This document shows positions 45,701-58,100 of a stretch of DNA of 64,000 nucleotides, in pieces. Origin of the DNA: Scatophagus argus (taxonomy: Eukaryota; Chordata; Actinopteri; Scatophagidae); assembly GCF_020382885.2 (NCBI RefSeq), contig NC_058498.1, forward strand, positions 12,374,501-12,438,500, given 5' to 3'. The first letter of the stretch is position 1, and every line of letters starts with the position of its first letter. Under the pieces are notes generated by a model that did no database searches, had not been told where the DNA came from, and saw only the letters and a program-made list of their open reading frames with translations. The position numbers and the translations under genes are program-made.

Positions 45701-48700
45701 GAAACGGCATGTTGATCTGTAGGTATCTCTTCCACACAAGCAGTCACACACACGCACTTTACATGTTTTATACACGTGTCTATCAGAACAACATCACCCC
45801 CAGTGCTTTTTTATGTCTACTTCCCTTGATTTCTTTACCATTTTAGGAATAAAGGGAATATAGAACGTAACCTGTACTGTACTATAATAGCTATAGCACC
45901 CTCCTGTTGCTATTCTAGAACACAACATCACCTTCATGACTCAGGAGTCTATTGGATCAGTCAAACTAGCATTCTACTAGTTGGGGAACATTTACCAGGT
46001 TACTATGCAGAGAATCTGAGAGTAGAAGTTGAGAATAGACATTTCACAAGACATTTCACAAGAACACAACAGTAGCGTGAGTGAGAGGAGAAGGGCGAAG
46101 CTGGAGTGCAGGAAATCTGTGTAAGCAGCAAGATATCTGAGTGAAATGCCTGAGCAGAAGCAGAGCAAATCTAAGTGCAAGCAGGGGCTATTTGAGTGCG
46201 AGGGCAGGGTTTTGAGGGAAAGCATTACAAAGTCTGAACATGAAATAAATGAGTCATCCTCTCGGATTGAAAGACCTCGCTTGAATAAAGATGAGGAAGA
46301 AGCTCCATACCCACTGGCCCCTGAACACCTCAACGAGTCAACAGAATAGCTTGCACTAACGTGTGTCGATAGCATCTGTTTTAGATTAGTGTAATTACCT
46401 TATACCTAAGATTTGTCCTTCACCAGTGAGGTGATCCAGCAGTCAACCCACAGACAACTGATCTAATTTATCGTTCAGTGTAGCTTTTAATGTTGTGAAT
46501 TAGTAGGTCAGGCCTTGTTTTCATAACCAGAAATAAGCTTGTAAACGATTCTTCATTCAGTTCATGCTAGAGAGCAATGAATGTGAAGGTTTGGCTTTCT
46601 TGACTAAGTAGTAAAACATGTTTTTTTGATTCCCGAAGGGGGGAGGATTGCTTAGTCCTACAGTCAGTGTAATATCTAATTGATTTTATATTTATGCGCT
46701 CAGTTTGTGATACAGAGCAGCTTTTGCAGTGTGGAGAAGGTTTGTGCTAGTAAAGGCAAGATTTAAATTCATCCACCTTTTTTGAAAAAGACCAGAATAT
46801 GAACCTTCTCAACAGTTTGATATGTCATCTTCACTATCTGCAGCTGCTACTGGCATCATAGACATGTAGGTGAAAACACAAACAGACCCTTCACAGTTCT
46901 TGTGGTCTGTTTGTGGTATCTCCATAGTTTGATGCATAATTATATTTTTTAAGGAGTTTGGGTTGACTGCAGCTGCATATCAAAAGCTATGCAGCTTACA
47001 GTGAAGGCTCCCAAACATAGCTGTTCTGTTGACTCTGCTTCGCTTCATACCAGGAGCTGCAACAGAAGCCCACCCCTCTTCCCTCTGCAGTTTTTCTTCA
47101 AGTAAAATTGCTCACTCACAGCTTAGTGAGATCACTGTTTCAAACCCACACAGTCATAGAAAACTCCAGTAGTAAGATCGTACCCCCAGGGAGAGACCAG
47201 ATGCTCCACCATCTATGCAGGCAGACCATTGCCTCTTCTCATGCTGGGAGCTCACGCTGCCATCCACCCTGACCTTGCCGAAGTCACTGCACATACACCC
47301 ACTCTCAGATATCTAATTAAACATACACACATACACATCCAGGAGAATGCACCACTTGTTTCTTAGTACATATGGGTGAGGGTGCTACAGTCTGTTTTAT
47401 TTGTCAACTTAAGTCTGCCTGAGCTGTCAGATGCTCAGGTCAATTACAGGTGCAGCGCAGTGTAGTTAAGCTGCTGATGTGCCTTTTTAAGTAAAGTGTG
47501 ACACTCATGTTTGTCTACACACAAACAGAGAAATAATCTTTGCATAACAGCCCTCCAGGCAGATGGTGTTGTTGTCAAAATCACGTCGTTTAAAGATGTG
47601 GGTGAGCCAAAGCAAGCTGTTGAGATCAACATCACAACAGGCAAGATATTCGTGCTCCTGCTTGAAGTGTTAAATTAGGACTTCACTGCTGATTGTGTTT
47701 CTCTGGTGACAATATGATTATACCAACTGTTGCGCAGCTCTTGGTTTGTTTATTTGTAACATTTTCATGATTTATAATTGGGAAGTTTGGCAGTATTGGG
47801 GCGTTGACTTTTCTGTGAAAGTCTGTCTGCTTCATTTTCCTTGAAAGACTTAAGTCTGCTATGTTAATCCATTCTGGATGGAGACTGTATCATCATACTC
47901 CTCCTTAGTTGTACAGTATATTTCATGTATGTTTCCTATCCCTCATTCATGTTTAATGTTCTCCAAACCCCTCCCCATATACACACAAACACACATCAAC
48001 CGACGGGGACCTCAGTGAGCGCCAAGATAATGAGATCGCCCAGGAGATTCAGGATCAGCTGGTTCGACAGGCTGAGCAACAGCGACAGCAAGAAGAGAAG
48101 GATGCAGTAAGAAACACACACACTCACACATTTCTGCCTATTCAAGCACAATGCTAGTTACATCCGCCCATCACTGATTTGACTTCTGGTATTGATGTAT
48201 TGTAATGGGTGGGTCATTCCACTTGAATCACCACCTTTTTTGTGCCTCCTCATTGTAATAATGGAGTAACTGCCGTAATGACCTAACCTGTATTTTTCTC
48301 TCGATCATGATCACATTGTTTATGCTCTACAGGAGTAGAGATTCAAATATATTCTGATGGCACAGTATCAGGGTGTTTTTGTAAAAGTTTTTCCCATGAT
48401 ATTGCTGATAATAATTTCAGGTGATTAGCGTTTTCCTGGATCAGTTTTGGTCCATCTACCAGCTACCCAGTGTTTACACAAATCGCCCTAAATGGTAAAT
48501 TGCCAGTAAATCTTTCAAAATATCCCATTTGCCATTATTTCTTGCCTCTTAACTTGAGGGAGTCACTGGTCTCTTTGCTCCGGAGTTGTGTGATGGTATG
48601 CAGTAATTGGCCTGAATGAGAGCACCACACACTTAACTTAAAACATGAGGGAAAGATGTATCTCACCACTATAATCTAATATGTTTGCATGTTTTCTGCT

Positions 48701-51700
48701 GACTGGCAGAAGAAAAAAAACTGCATCTCAAATCAAAGTGACATATTTGTTTCAGAGCGGCCCTAAACTTGAGACTTGTTCATAATAACGTGGAACAATG
48801 TGTTTAATGAAGCTTTCTTTGTTCGTAGGCCATAGCTCGTAAGCTGCAGGAGAAGGAGATGAAAGAGGAAAGGAGGAGACAGAAGCAGCTTGAAGCAAAC
48901 TTTGAGGAGGAGTACTTTGAGGATCGCGGAGGTGGGCAGAGCACCACTGGTTCGTGTTAATGTGTGTGTGTGTGTGTAAACATGACACAGATATGCTGCT
49001 TCTTCTGTAGACTGGGATTTTATTTTTTTTCCCATCTCTGGATGTGTGAGGGTGTGCATTTGACACCGCACAGCATTGGAGATGGCTGCTGATGTGAGTC
49101 AAAGATTTTGGAATGCGTTCATAAGCTCTTAATTAACCTTGAAGCGAGGCTTACATGTTCCTACAGAGACACAACATCTAATTTCACTTCCATTCAAGAA
49201 CAAACACCACTGTAAATGGGTTTAGCACTGCTCCAGTTTCAATATACATCTTAAATGTGCTTTGATATCGGGGTTTAACTCAGATGTTACGCGAATCTCC
49301 AGTTGATGAAAAGTAATCAGATTTATCAGCTGACACCACATGCCCACGTAAACCATCTTTGTCCACAAATCTGTATTTGTTATGCTTGGTGAGCATTACC
49401 AGTGTGACGTATTGGAATCTGTCTTTTCATGTATGATTCATCCCACTGGAGGTCTATTCGGTTTTTACTGACAAAGAAACAGAGGCTCATCCTTCTGTGA
49501 CCTGTTTGTATGTTTGTAAATTCTTGCCCCGTGTCAAGTAACTTGTGCAGATGAGAATGAGAATTGCGGGTTTAACAGTATCGGTTTGTCAACTTGAGAA
49601 GTGTTGCATCTTCCGAAATGTACCGGCTGTCTTTCAGTGATGTGGCTCCGATGCAGTTATAGTTTTTGAGGTGTGACTTTAACTATAAGGGGGAAGTACA
49701 TTTCACACATTTTTATTTAGAGTTCCTTCTCCAGCTCAGCTCTTTAATTGCACAGCTTCCTCAGCCTGCTGAATCTAACCATGCAGATTGACTCTCAGTT
49801 TCCCCTCTCGGGGGGGGGGGGGGGGGGGGTTAGTTAACTGTATAACACAAAAATAATCACTCTGCCTTTTATTTTTATGTTTGCAGCTTTCTTTCTTTCA
49901 TCTTATCTTTCCATTCTCTGCAGTGCAGTAATCCATATTTACTTTCACCGTCAGGGCACTGTTCTGTTGAACCACAGGGATATTGTGGTCACTCCTTTAT
50001 TTTATCTGGATGTGTGCGTAACTTAAACATGGGCCGCAAAATAGGACAGAGGCTCAGTTGTGAACAGAGGGTTGTTGCTATAGAGGCAGGGTTTAGTGCC
50101 TACACTTTGTTGACATAAACACTTAAGAGTGAGTGTCTCCAGCTGTCTGTCTACCTGTCCTGTTGTCTCTGTAAGGATCACCATCTACAGCAGTGCATTA
50201 ACTCTCTCTTAAGATGTGACACATTACAGGTGGTCGGCGTGAGGTGCGGTCCTTGTTGACTGCTCTCTTTATGCTAAAATATTTGAGCCACTATAAGGCT
50301 CACTTTGTTTGCAATACTGTCTTGCGAGTTTCGTAACCACTCACCTGTCATGTCCCTGTTGTCAGTATGTGTGTGTAACTGTGGCAGTGTGAATGTACAC
50401 ACAGCAGAACAAAGATAGAGCACTTTTGTTTACCCTGCAGTTAATGTTGTAAGGGACTGACATCCCAGTGAGTAGCCAGATACATTTTATGCAGGGTAGA
50501 AGACTGTCACTGTGCACAGATGTGTTTAGCTTTGAGACTGCAAAAATTTCTCACCATCTTGTGGATATTCTTCATAGCATTCTTCTTCCCTTTTTAATCT
50601 TCATGTCACATTTTTTTTACAGGCTTCTTTTGCATATGTGCACATAAACACTTTTGTGAAATCATGTTTCTTTTCATCAGGTCTTGTAATTAGCCTTTCC
50701 TCACAGGAAATGAGGTGCTTCTGGCTGTGTTTGTCTTAATTAATTATTAAATTAATCTCTATTAATTAATAATTAATTGCGTAAAGCATGAAAGAAAGTA
50801 AAATGGTGCGGAAGAGAGCAAATACTCAAATTAGCCCAGTCTGAGCAGGTACCATTCTTTCTACCTGCCTCCTTTTTTTTTTCCCAGACGTTCACAAAGA
50901 GCTGTCAATTAGATTTTAAGCTGCCGGTTAGATAACTGAATTCCATTGAGCTGACTCTCAGTATGCAGACCTCTGGTCTCTGCTGTGTGCTTCCTCTATG
51001 TACTTTTCAACTCATTTGTTTTCATTCAAACTTTGGCAGTCAGAGGCCAACTCCCAGCAGGACGGCTTTCTTTGAGAAGAACATGTTGTTCTCATTCTCA
51101 CATTCATTTAATCCCCTTTTTAATTTGTACTGTTTATTATACAGTATTGACAGCACATACTCTTTGGTCACTATGTCACCATCAAAAGTCTGAAGTTTGG
51201 GAGCTTTTCTATTCTTAGGGCTGTTCTGCATTGATATTACATTTTATTTATTTATTCCAGCCACTGTCCTAACCTTATTTTGATTTTTCCCACGGTAATA
51301 ACATCAACTCATTTTGAGTGCAGCTAACACTAGGGTTGACTGAGACTTAACCTGTGTTTACTCGATTAAAGCCTGAAATTGAGATGGGACTGCAAGTGGG
51401 AGTGGCTTCTGGTTTAAGCCCCTCCCACTCTAAGTGTCCATAGAGATTCAAATGGTTGACTGAACAGATAAGGATGATGTTCTACATGCTCATCCCTAAC
51501 TAACACTCTGTGCACTCTTTGCATCTGCTGCATGTCCTTTGACTTTTGACCATCACCCTTGTCACAGGTGTTGTACAACTGAGTGCTTACTAACCATCTT
51601 AGATTATATAATGCCTGTCTGTGTTATTTTTCACGTTTCCATGTTCTCATCAACCATCATCTTCATCATTCTCACCATGCTGGCCACGTCCCACCCTCAC

Positions 51701-54700
51701 TCCATCATCTCTGCCCTGTTCAGCTGCAAGAAGACCCCTTGACCTGGACAAACACACCCGACACAAATCGGCATCCCCAAGTCGATATGATTTATACGCT
51801 CCAGTGAGCTCTCATCGTGACTGCTCCCCAGAATATAGCTCAACAGAGCCCAAAAGGAGCAGGTACCCAAGACAGGACCCTGCTGCCCCCCACAGCCAGT
51901 CCAGATACCCTGAGCACTACTTAGCAGCAGAAGGAGGGTGGAGCAGGCATGCAGATCCATACCCAGAGCACCTGCTGCCCTCCAGAGGCAAACATGGGGA
52001 CAGATACCCAGAAGGGCCAGCAGGGGAGGACACAGAGAGAGTGGTGAGAAGGAAGGAGAGACCAGCCAGACCACCTCCACCACGGAGCCCCATAGAGAGA
52101 GACAAGGCCGGGGGCAGAGAGAGGGACAGGCAACGTGACCGAGACAGAGACCTGGAGTTGGAGAGGGGTATCGGAAAAGACCAAAGAAGAGACAAAGAGC
52201 AGGACCTCATGAGGGTGAGAGCTGGCAGAAGAGATGGGGAAAGATCCAGAGATAGAGTACAGAGTGGGGATAGACAAAGAGAGAGAGACAGGCAGAGACA
52301 AAAAGACAAAGACAAACAACGTACGAGGACCAGGAGCTGGGAGAGGGGTCTCGAAGAGGACCCAGGGCACAGCAGGGAATATCTGAGGGAGGACAGGGCC
52401 TCCTGGGAGGAGGACAGGGATTATGGCGAGAGGGAGAGGAGGGCCATGGGCCGGCATCGGGTCCACTCCGGCCCTGAAGAGGTGTTTGATGAGCTCAGGA
52501 GCGACGATTGGAGAGGGGACCCCAGAGAGTTGTGGGACACCCAACAGGGTGAGAGAGGCAGGAAACGTTATCAAACTCACCCCCGCGAAGAGACAGGTAC
52601 CACCCTGAGCCCCCCTCTGGGCTCTGCGGAGGCGTTTGTGTGGTGTGGTGTTGCTTCTTTTGCTGTGGCAATCTCAGGTGGTGGGTTGATCTAACATTGC
52701 AATCACTAATGAAGACAGAAATTTTTTTCTGATGACTGATGTGATCTCGATAGTTTGAAATGGCTGTATTTGTTGCTGTGGGGATCGCTCGTTCTTGCAT
52801 TGTCTGTCGCCTGCTTGTTGCATTGAGCAAGGAAGTGGATACACTGTGCTGACACTGAAATGTGTTCTCTGTTGTAGAATAGTTTCATGAATTTTGTGTA
52901 ACAGAGTTAAATTTTTGGCATTCACAAAGGGCTTCAGGGCTGGTGTCTAAGGCATTAAACAAAACATGGTGTTAAGTCATTGCCGATGCACTGCAGCCCT
53001 TTGAGGATGCCTTATGGCTTTGATTCAACTACAATTTGTCAATGACTTCATCAGTAAGAAAATTATTTGATCATTAATTTGGTCATTTATCAAGGAAAAA
53101 AACACCAATCAGACAAATCAAGGAATTTGAGGACGTCAGCCTGGGTTCTTAAATGAAGAGAATTTGATAAAGAAAGTGGCCATCAGTTGCAGTCCTCATC
53201 TGTTGTCACTATAATGTGCCACAGGTCGTATCGTGCACAGAGGGAGCGGAGCTGTTGTAGCAGAAACTGAGTATGGACTGAGCGAGGCCACCAAGGGGTT
53301 GACGAAGCTTGATCTCCGTGAGCAGGAGCTGAAAGACATGGAGGTGGCCAGGAGACTGCAAGAGGAGGAAATCAAAGTGAGGAAGGAGACAATAGATGTG
53401 TTAGATTTTGTTTGTTTGTGAATATAAAAGGTGAACAATTTAGTTTAAAATCAAATCAAACCAATCTTCTTTTATTTAACTCTCTTAACTTCTGCTGAGG
53501 TATCTCAGAATTTCCTGTTGTGCATGTTAAAAATGCAGACATTAAAACTTGGTCATAACTACTTTAAGCAAAACCCCAACCTTAAGCACTTAAACTTAGT
53601 ATCACTGAAGGTTACAGAGAGCAAATGCTAACACCAAACTTCTGGATGATGTTTGAATGTCAGGTCAGATACCAAAATAGGCTCATTGTAAAAAGTACAA
53701 TATCAGTTAGTCACACCGTTGGACTAATGATAATAAGATGAAAGGATTTAGTAAAACAATATACAGTAAAACTTGTAGCATCAGCATTGCAGCTGTACTG
53801 TCACCACAGCTTCAGTATCTGGAGTTAATTTCGTATGACAGACGCATTGGAAAACGATCCCATAAAGCCACTCTTAACATCTCTGTTTTAAGTGACTTGA
53901 AGCCTGAGTATCAAACTAACATACAGAAAGGCCTCAATCTCAGCCATTTCCTATGTTATATAATGTTGGAACAATGTGTTCCACTCGGGGGAAATGGTGA
54001 CTTTTTCATTGTTTTCTGGTTTCAGGCAAGTAAGATGCATGTGCGTACGGCCCAAGTGGCGCAAGATGAGGTGAGTGGGGATGAGGTCTGGAAACTTTTC
54101 TTATGGCGTCTGTCCCATTTTTATATCGTTTTTTTCCTAAGCTCAGCCAATTGAATCCTTTTTATTGTCATATAACCCTGAGTGTATGAAGCCGCTTCTA
54201 AACCATCCTTATGGCCCGAGACTGTGTAAAAAGTAATCTACTACTGTACAAGTAACATCAAGGTTGTTTAATGCTGTTTTAGATACATATTAAGTATCTG
54301 GTGTCTGTGTACAGATATGTATTTACATTAACGCCATCAGTGTGTCGCCCACACACTGAATCATGGTGGATTTGGATTGCTTAGAGGTGGGAATGTGAAT
54401 GTGATGTCCCGCCTTTGCAGGAAATCGCCCGACTGATGATGGAACAAGAGAAACGGGAGTACAGGAAGATTCGAGAGCGGGAGCATGAAAGAGAGCGGGA
54501 AAAAGAGAAGGAGCGGGAGAGAGAGAGGTTGGCCATGGAGAAGATGGCAATGGAAAGGAGGCGGCAAGAAGGAGACTACAGGGTAATTTTCTGTAACCAT
54601 ACTCATTTTAAAATGTGTTCTTTGGAGTGAAATGTTTTTGCAGTCTGTGACTTTATTTTAGAAAAAGTGTATTTCCACTGTGGTAATAGAACCATAATTG

Positions 54701-55801
54701 TAGGAACTATAATTGTTGTTGGTTTCCAGCCACATTCTGAGGACGTCGTCCGGCCGAGAACACGAGATGAGTATGAATACCAGAGGCAGAAGAACCACAA
54801 CAAGCCTGCCAGGTACTCGACTGTGCGAGACTGTTTCCAGATATTTCCAGTCAGTCAAGAAGCAGAAACATTAGAAATGTCATAAATTTTTTTTTTCTCT
54901 CTGTTTTTGTATCAGGCCTCCTCAGCCTCGTGCCCATGACTACGAGAATGTGAACTCTGGCTATGGCTACTCGGACCACCCTGTTCCCCCTCGTGCTCCC
55001 ACCAGACCTGAGGCTGCCTACAAAGGTATGAAGTCCATGTGACAGCGTGGCTGTATTTACTTAATACTCTTCTCTGTGTGCATTCAGACAGAATGACTGT
55101 CCTGACTTCTGAAAGTTTAGTAATTAAGAATTTACTAAAGCTAGAAATCTTCAAATAGATTTGCTCAGCTCACACACCATTCATTTTAATGTATCAATAA
55201 CTGACAGTAATATCTCGGTTTGTGAGTTGTGCCTTTCAGATAATGGCATTATTTAGGAGTCTGGTGTTAAAAGGGAAATCCTCATTCTTTTGATGTACTT
55301 AGGATGCAACAAACAATTGTTTTTGCATGTTTGCTTGAAACAAGTTATGTTTCATAAAAATAGCAGATTTATTTTTGCAACACTAATGTCCTCATGACTG
55401 CTTAAGATACGTACATAATCAGCCTATATTTAGTTAATACACCCTTTCATATCAGTTTTAACACGCAGTATTTGGTAGATTTTCCTTGAATAAACACCAG
55501 TCACTCGGGACTTTCTGGGTTTTTATGCCTCTGTACCAGTGGCCAGAGGCAGTATGTGTTCAGGTTGTCTGTACATCCCATTCTCGTAAACACAATATCT
55601 CAAGAACACCTTGAGGGAATTTCTTCAAATTTGGCACAAACAACCATGTAGACTCAAGGATAAACGGTCCTATCTGTCTGAAAAGTGCTGTGCAAAAACA
55701 CAACAAATACAATACAATGTAAACTGCAGTGTGGTCTATCAAGCTGCTGATGGATCGCTCTGTCTCGTCCATCTTTTCCAGGTGCCTATTACAAGCGGTG
55801 A
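39748..55801 (+). CDS. coiled-coil domain-containing protein 50 (Ymer), 12 exons
   Basis: Cytosolic ubiquitin-binding adaptor. Coding exons: 39748-39802, 43163-43225, 45589-45718, 48016-48106, 48829-48931, 51724-52596, 53225-53376, 54026-54070, 54421-54582, 54730-54812, 54916-55025 and 55782-55801. All have GT/AG borders and consistent phases; total 1887 bases, 628 aa. The N-terminus ([12 protein letters not shown] then [21 protein letters not shown]) matches human CCDC50 almost residue for residue. Repeated A-R/K-x-L-Q-E helices follow ([47 protein letters not shown]); in human CCDC50 such MIU motifs bind Lys63-linked ubiquitin chains and damp NF-kB and innate signalling. Exon 9 is a long Arg/Glu helix. 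The C-terminus is Tyr/Pro-rich, ending GAYYKR. The human long form is 482 aa; the excess here lies largely in exon 6. Confidence 0.95.
39803..43162 (+). other. ccdc50 intron 1
   Basis: 3.4 kb intron with no recognisable second gene or clear transposon. Open frames such as 41741-42106 have no family resemblance. A polypyrimidine tract (long T run) precedes the acceptor at 43162. Confidence 0.8.
43226..45588 (+). other. ccdc50 intron 2
   Basis: 2.4 kb intron with many T homopolymers (near 43502, 43807 and 44887) and an A run near 45054. No gene seen. Confidence 0.8.
45719..48015 (+). other. ccdc50 intron 3
   Basis: 2.3 kb intron. It contains a 12-base tandem duplication at 46039-46062 and a purine-rich block at about 46070-46345 with GAGTGC-AGCAG-like short repeats, open on the plus strand for 67 codons. 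That block looks like repeat DNA rather than an exon. The donor is GATCT-GTAGGT; an in-frame TAG lies one base into the intron. Confidence 0.75.
48107..48828 (+). other. ccdc50 intron 4
   Basis: 722-base intron, donor GCA-GTAAGA, acceptor TTCGTAG. Nothing notable inside. Confidence 0.85.
49810..49829 (+). repeat. poly(G) run of 20
   Basis: Twenty consecutive guanines inside ccdc50 intron 5, on the transcribed-RNA sense strand. Such runs can fold as G-quadruplexes in DNA or pre-mRNA and are hard to sequence, so the length is uncertain. Confidence 0.9.
50738..50779. repeat. AT-rich imperfect inverted repeat
   Basis: Arms built from TTAATTAAT/ATTAATTAA elements, with a short spacer reading tctc, can pair over about 17 bases with one bulge. 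Its position within ccdc50 intron 5 suggests no specific function. Confidence 0.6.
51724..52596 (+). other. large cassette exon 6 of ccdc50
   Basis: 873 bases, exactly 291 codons, with phase 1 at both borders, so skipping it preserves the frame and gives a 337-aa short form. Human CCDC50 also has long and short isoforms that differ by its large exon 6. The encoded segment is hydrophilic and probably disordered: Tyr/Ser/Pro-rich at first ([14 protein letters not shown]), then Arg/Asp/Glu-rich strings ([17 protein letters not shown]). Base composition is purine-rich on this strand. Acceptor cctgttcag, donor agacag-gtacca. Confidence 0.85.
52597..54729 (+). other. ccdc50 introns 6 to 9 with exons 7 to 9
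   Basis: Introns 52597-53224, 53377-54025, 54071-54420 and 54583-54729 separate exons 7, 8, 9 and 10. None contains a recognisable gene or transposon. Confidence 0.8.
55026..55781 (+). other. ccdc50 intron 11
   Basis: 756-base intron with a teleost interspersed repeat at about 55540-55665 and otherwise nothing recognisable. Acceptor catcttttccag before the last seven codons. Confidence 0.8.
55540..55665 (+). repeat. teleost interspersed repeat fragment
   Basis: The string around 'aatatctcaagaacacct' plus 'gagggaatttcttcaaattt' and 'ggcacaaacaacca' is a consensus I recognise from many percomorph genomes, where it recurs in thousands of copies. Only part of a unit is present. The class is not certain. 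Confidence 0.6.
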
Positions 55802-58100
55802 CTCAGGCTCTGAACCATGTCCAGACATGCTGTCAGTCCTCCTTCGTCCTTTTTTTTATATATATATATATAATTTATCTTTTTGTTTTCAACCATTCGC
55901 ACTCTGTTGACCAAAAACCTCGGGACAGTCTTACGAGTTGGAAAAGGGATGTTTTTTAATACCCTCTGAATTTGGGCCCAGAGTTAAGGAAGTGGGTCTG
56001 AGTGCCGGAAATCCACTCATCATCATCATCATTTTTTTTTTTTTAATTTGTAAATTGTGATCTCAAATGATTTATTTCTTTAACTGACTCAACATGAAGA
56101 CAAGCCAAAATATCAGCCTTGTAACATAAAGTGTCCTGATTCCTGAGCTGTTGAAATCGAGGAACCGCCTCCTCACCTGCTGTGGTGATCATGTGCCGAC
56201 GTTCGTCCCATCTGTGGACCCTGCCGTCACAAGGGCTCAAGGCCTCCGCTGGATATAAACATGCAATCTCAGATTTCCTCATGACTCCTCATGGGATGTG
56301 CCTGTCTGCTCCAACATGGCTGCTACAGTGTCTTAGATACCAACATGGCAGCTGCTTTGTACACCCATGCCGCAGTTCTGTTCTCTTGTCATGCTGTCCA
56401 ACCAGGCTACACAGGCCCAGTCTGTGTAGCCTGGTGTATTCCGAGAAAACAAACAAAAAAAAAAAGATAAGCCTTTATGAAGACGCCGGTAGTTTTGGCT
56501 CTGACATGTTTACCACCTTGTTCCAGTGCGGAGGAGGTGGAGCTTTGTGATGATCCATGGACATTTAATTAGCTGTAGGCTCTGTCTTTTTCTGCTTGTG
56601 AGGGAGGCACTTTCTAATACCATCATCCTTAAAGTGAAAACAGATGGATAATGTTCTGTGTTAGACTCACTGTTTCTACGTGCATGCTTACTGAAAGTGT
56701 ACAGCCGTGTACATGCATTTCAGCTCTATATCAAATTATGCGGCTCACTGTTTATTGTCAGAAAGTCACATAAAGCTAATAATTTTCTCTTTAATGAATG
56801 AACAAAATGTGTCAACTCATATACTACTGTACAATACGTCACTTTCTCTTTCATATTGGCTTGTCATTTACAAACCAAAACTGGCCCATAAAAGAACCAG
56901 TACCAAAATGAAATGCATGCACATTTGCTTGTCTGTGTTCATGCTTGTGCTTATGGCACAAAGATTGAGATTGAGTATGTCTTTGTTTTATTTAAATGTA
57001 AATATCCCTTTTTCTTAATTTGTGCTTTCAAATCATGTTCCCCATCGTGCAAAATACAAGGCTTTTCTCCCCAGTCTTTTTATCTTGTGTTCCACTAGTC
57101 ATCTTTGTTCAGAAAGGGAGCTGTATATTTTATTTTTATACAACATTTTGTTGGTCTTTCCTCAGATTGTTCCTATAATTTCCATTCCCCTGAGCTTTCC
57201 TGCCTCTACTTCCAGTTTTCTCTTTGTCTCAAACTCAAAGGCAGATAGCACTTCCTGTCTGCAGCAAAAGGCAAATATCTCCACAATGGACATGCATCTG
57301 GATGGAGGGAAATCACAGGACGTAAAATATGCATCATCGCTCAAAGGGACCTATTAGTGTTTTTTCCCTTCCAGGATTACTTTTGTTCATATTGAATAAG
57401 GATGATAAGGACCATTAGGGCTTTTGAGTTTATTGAAATGTTTGTGATGGCCACCGAGTGATTTATTTAATGAATGTTGAGAGCTGCTTTCCAGGTCGTT
57501 ATGTTGTAATAAATGTTACTGAAATTATTAATCACTCTCCAAAAATAATTCCCCACCGTTCGGAGAAAATGATCCCTTTTCTTCACCCAAGTGTGAAATT
57601 TTTGTATTGCTAAGGACAAACATGCAGGTGTTATTGAATTATAAGATGTGCTAATTGCTGTTGACAGAATGAGATTTGTGCCATATGTTTGTCATTTTAT
57701 CAGGGATTTCAAAATGAGAAAAGCTTAAGGGTTGTGGATGTAGCAGAGCTACCACACCCAGTAGGGTGGTACTCGTAATTTATTCTTTGGTGAGAGCACC
57801 ATCTTGTGGACATGTTGAGAATTGAAAGAAAATGTATAAAAAATGATCTGGTCAGTATGCATCTTTGTGTATTTAGATGTTGTGCATCAGACATGACTTT
57901 GGATTCGAGTGCTGTCTACATTGAACATCAAGTGTTTTGTTTTTTATTTTTCTTTGATCCAGGGCTTGTATGCAATGTACCAATCATGATTCAGCACATG
58001 TGTGTTGGCACTTGCTGTAACTGAACTTTTTTAAGTAAAATTACAAGTTGCTTTTACCTATAGCATCACGAAAGGTAATAAACTGTATCAACAATTTCCA
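55802..58100 (+). other. ccdc50 3' UTR
   Basis: Non-coding sequence after the stop at 55799-55801, with polyadenylation-type AATAAA at 57508-57513 and at 58077-58082. It includes a (TA)n run at 55857-55872 and an A/T-rich composition. Open frames here are short and without family signatures. The UTR end is inferred from the signals only. Confidence 0.55.

Larger units (their letters stand above)
48932..51723 (+). other. ccdc50 intron 5
   Basis: 2.8 kb intron carrying a (TG)n run at 48961-48978, a run of 20 guanines at 49810-49829 and an AT-rich imperfect palindrome near 50738-50779. No gene recognised. Confidence 0.8.

Noticed and set aside
51697-52580. Long minus-strand open frames opposite ccdc50 exon 6
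   Set aside because: They are shadows of the purine-rich coding exon: Ser/Leu/Pro-rich products mirroring Arg/Glu/Asp codons.
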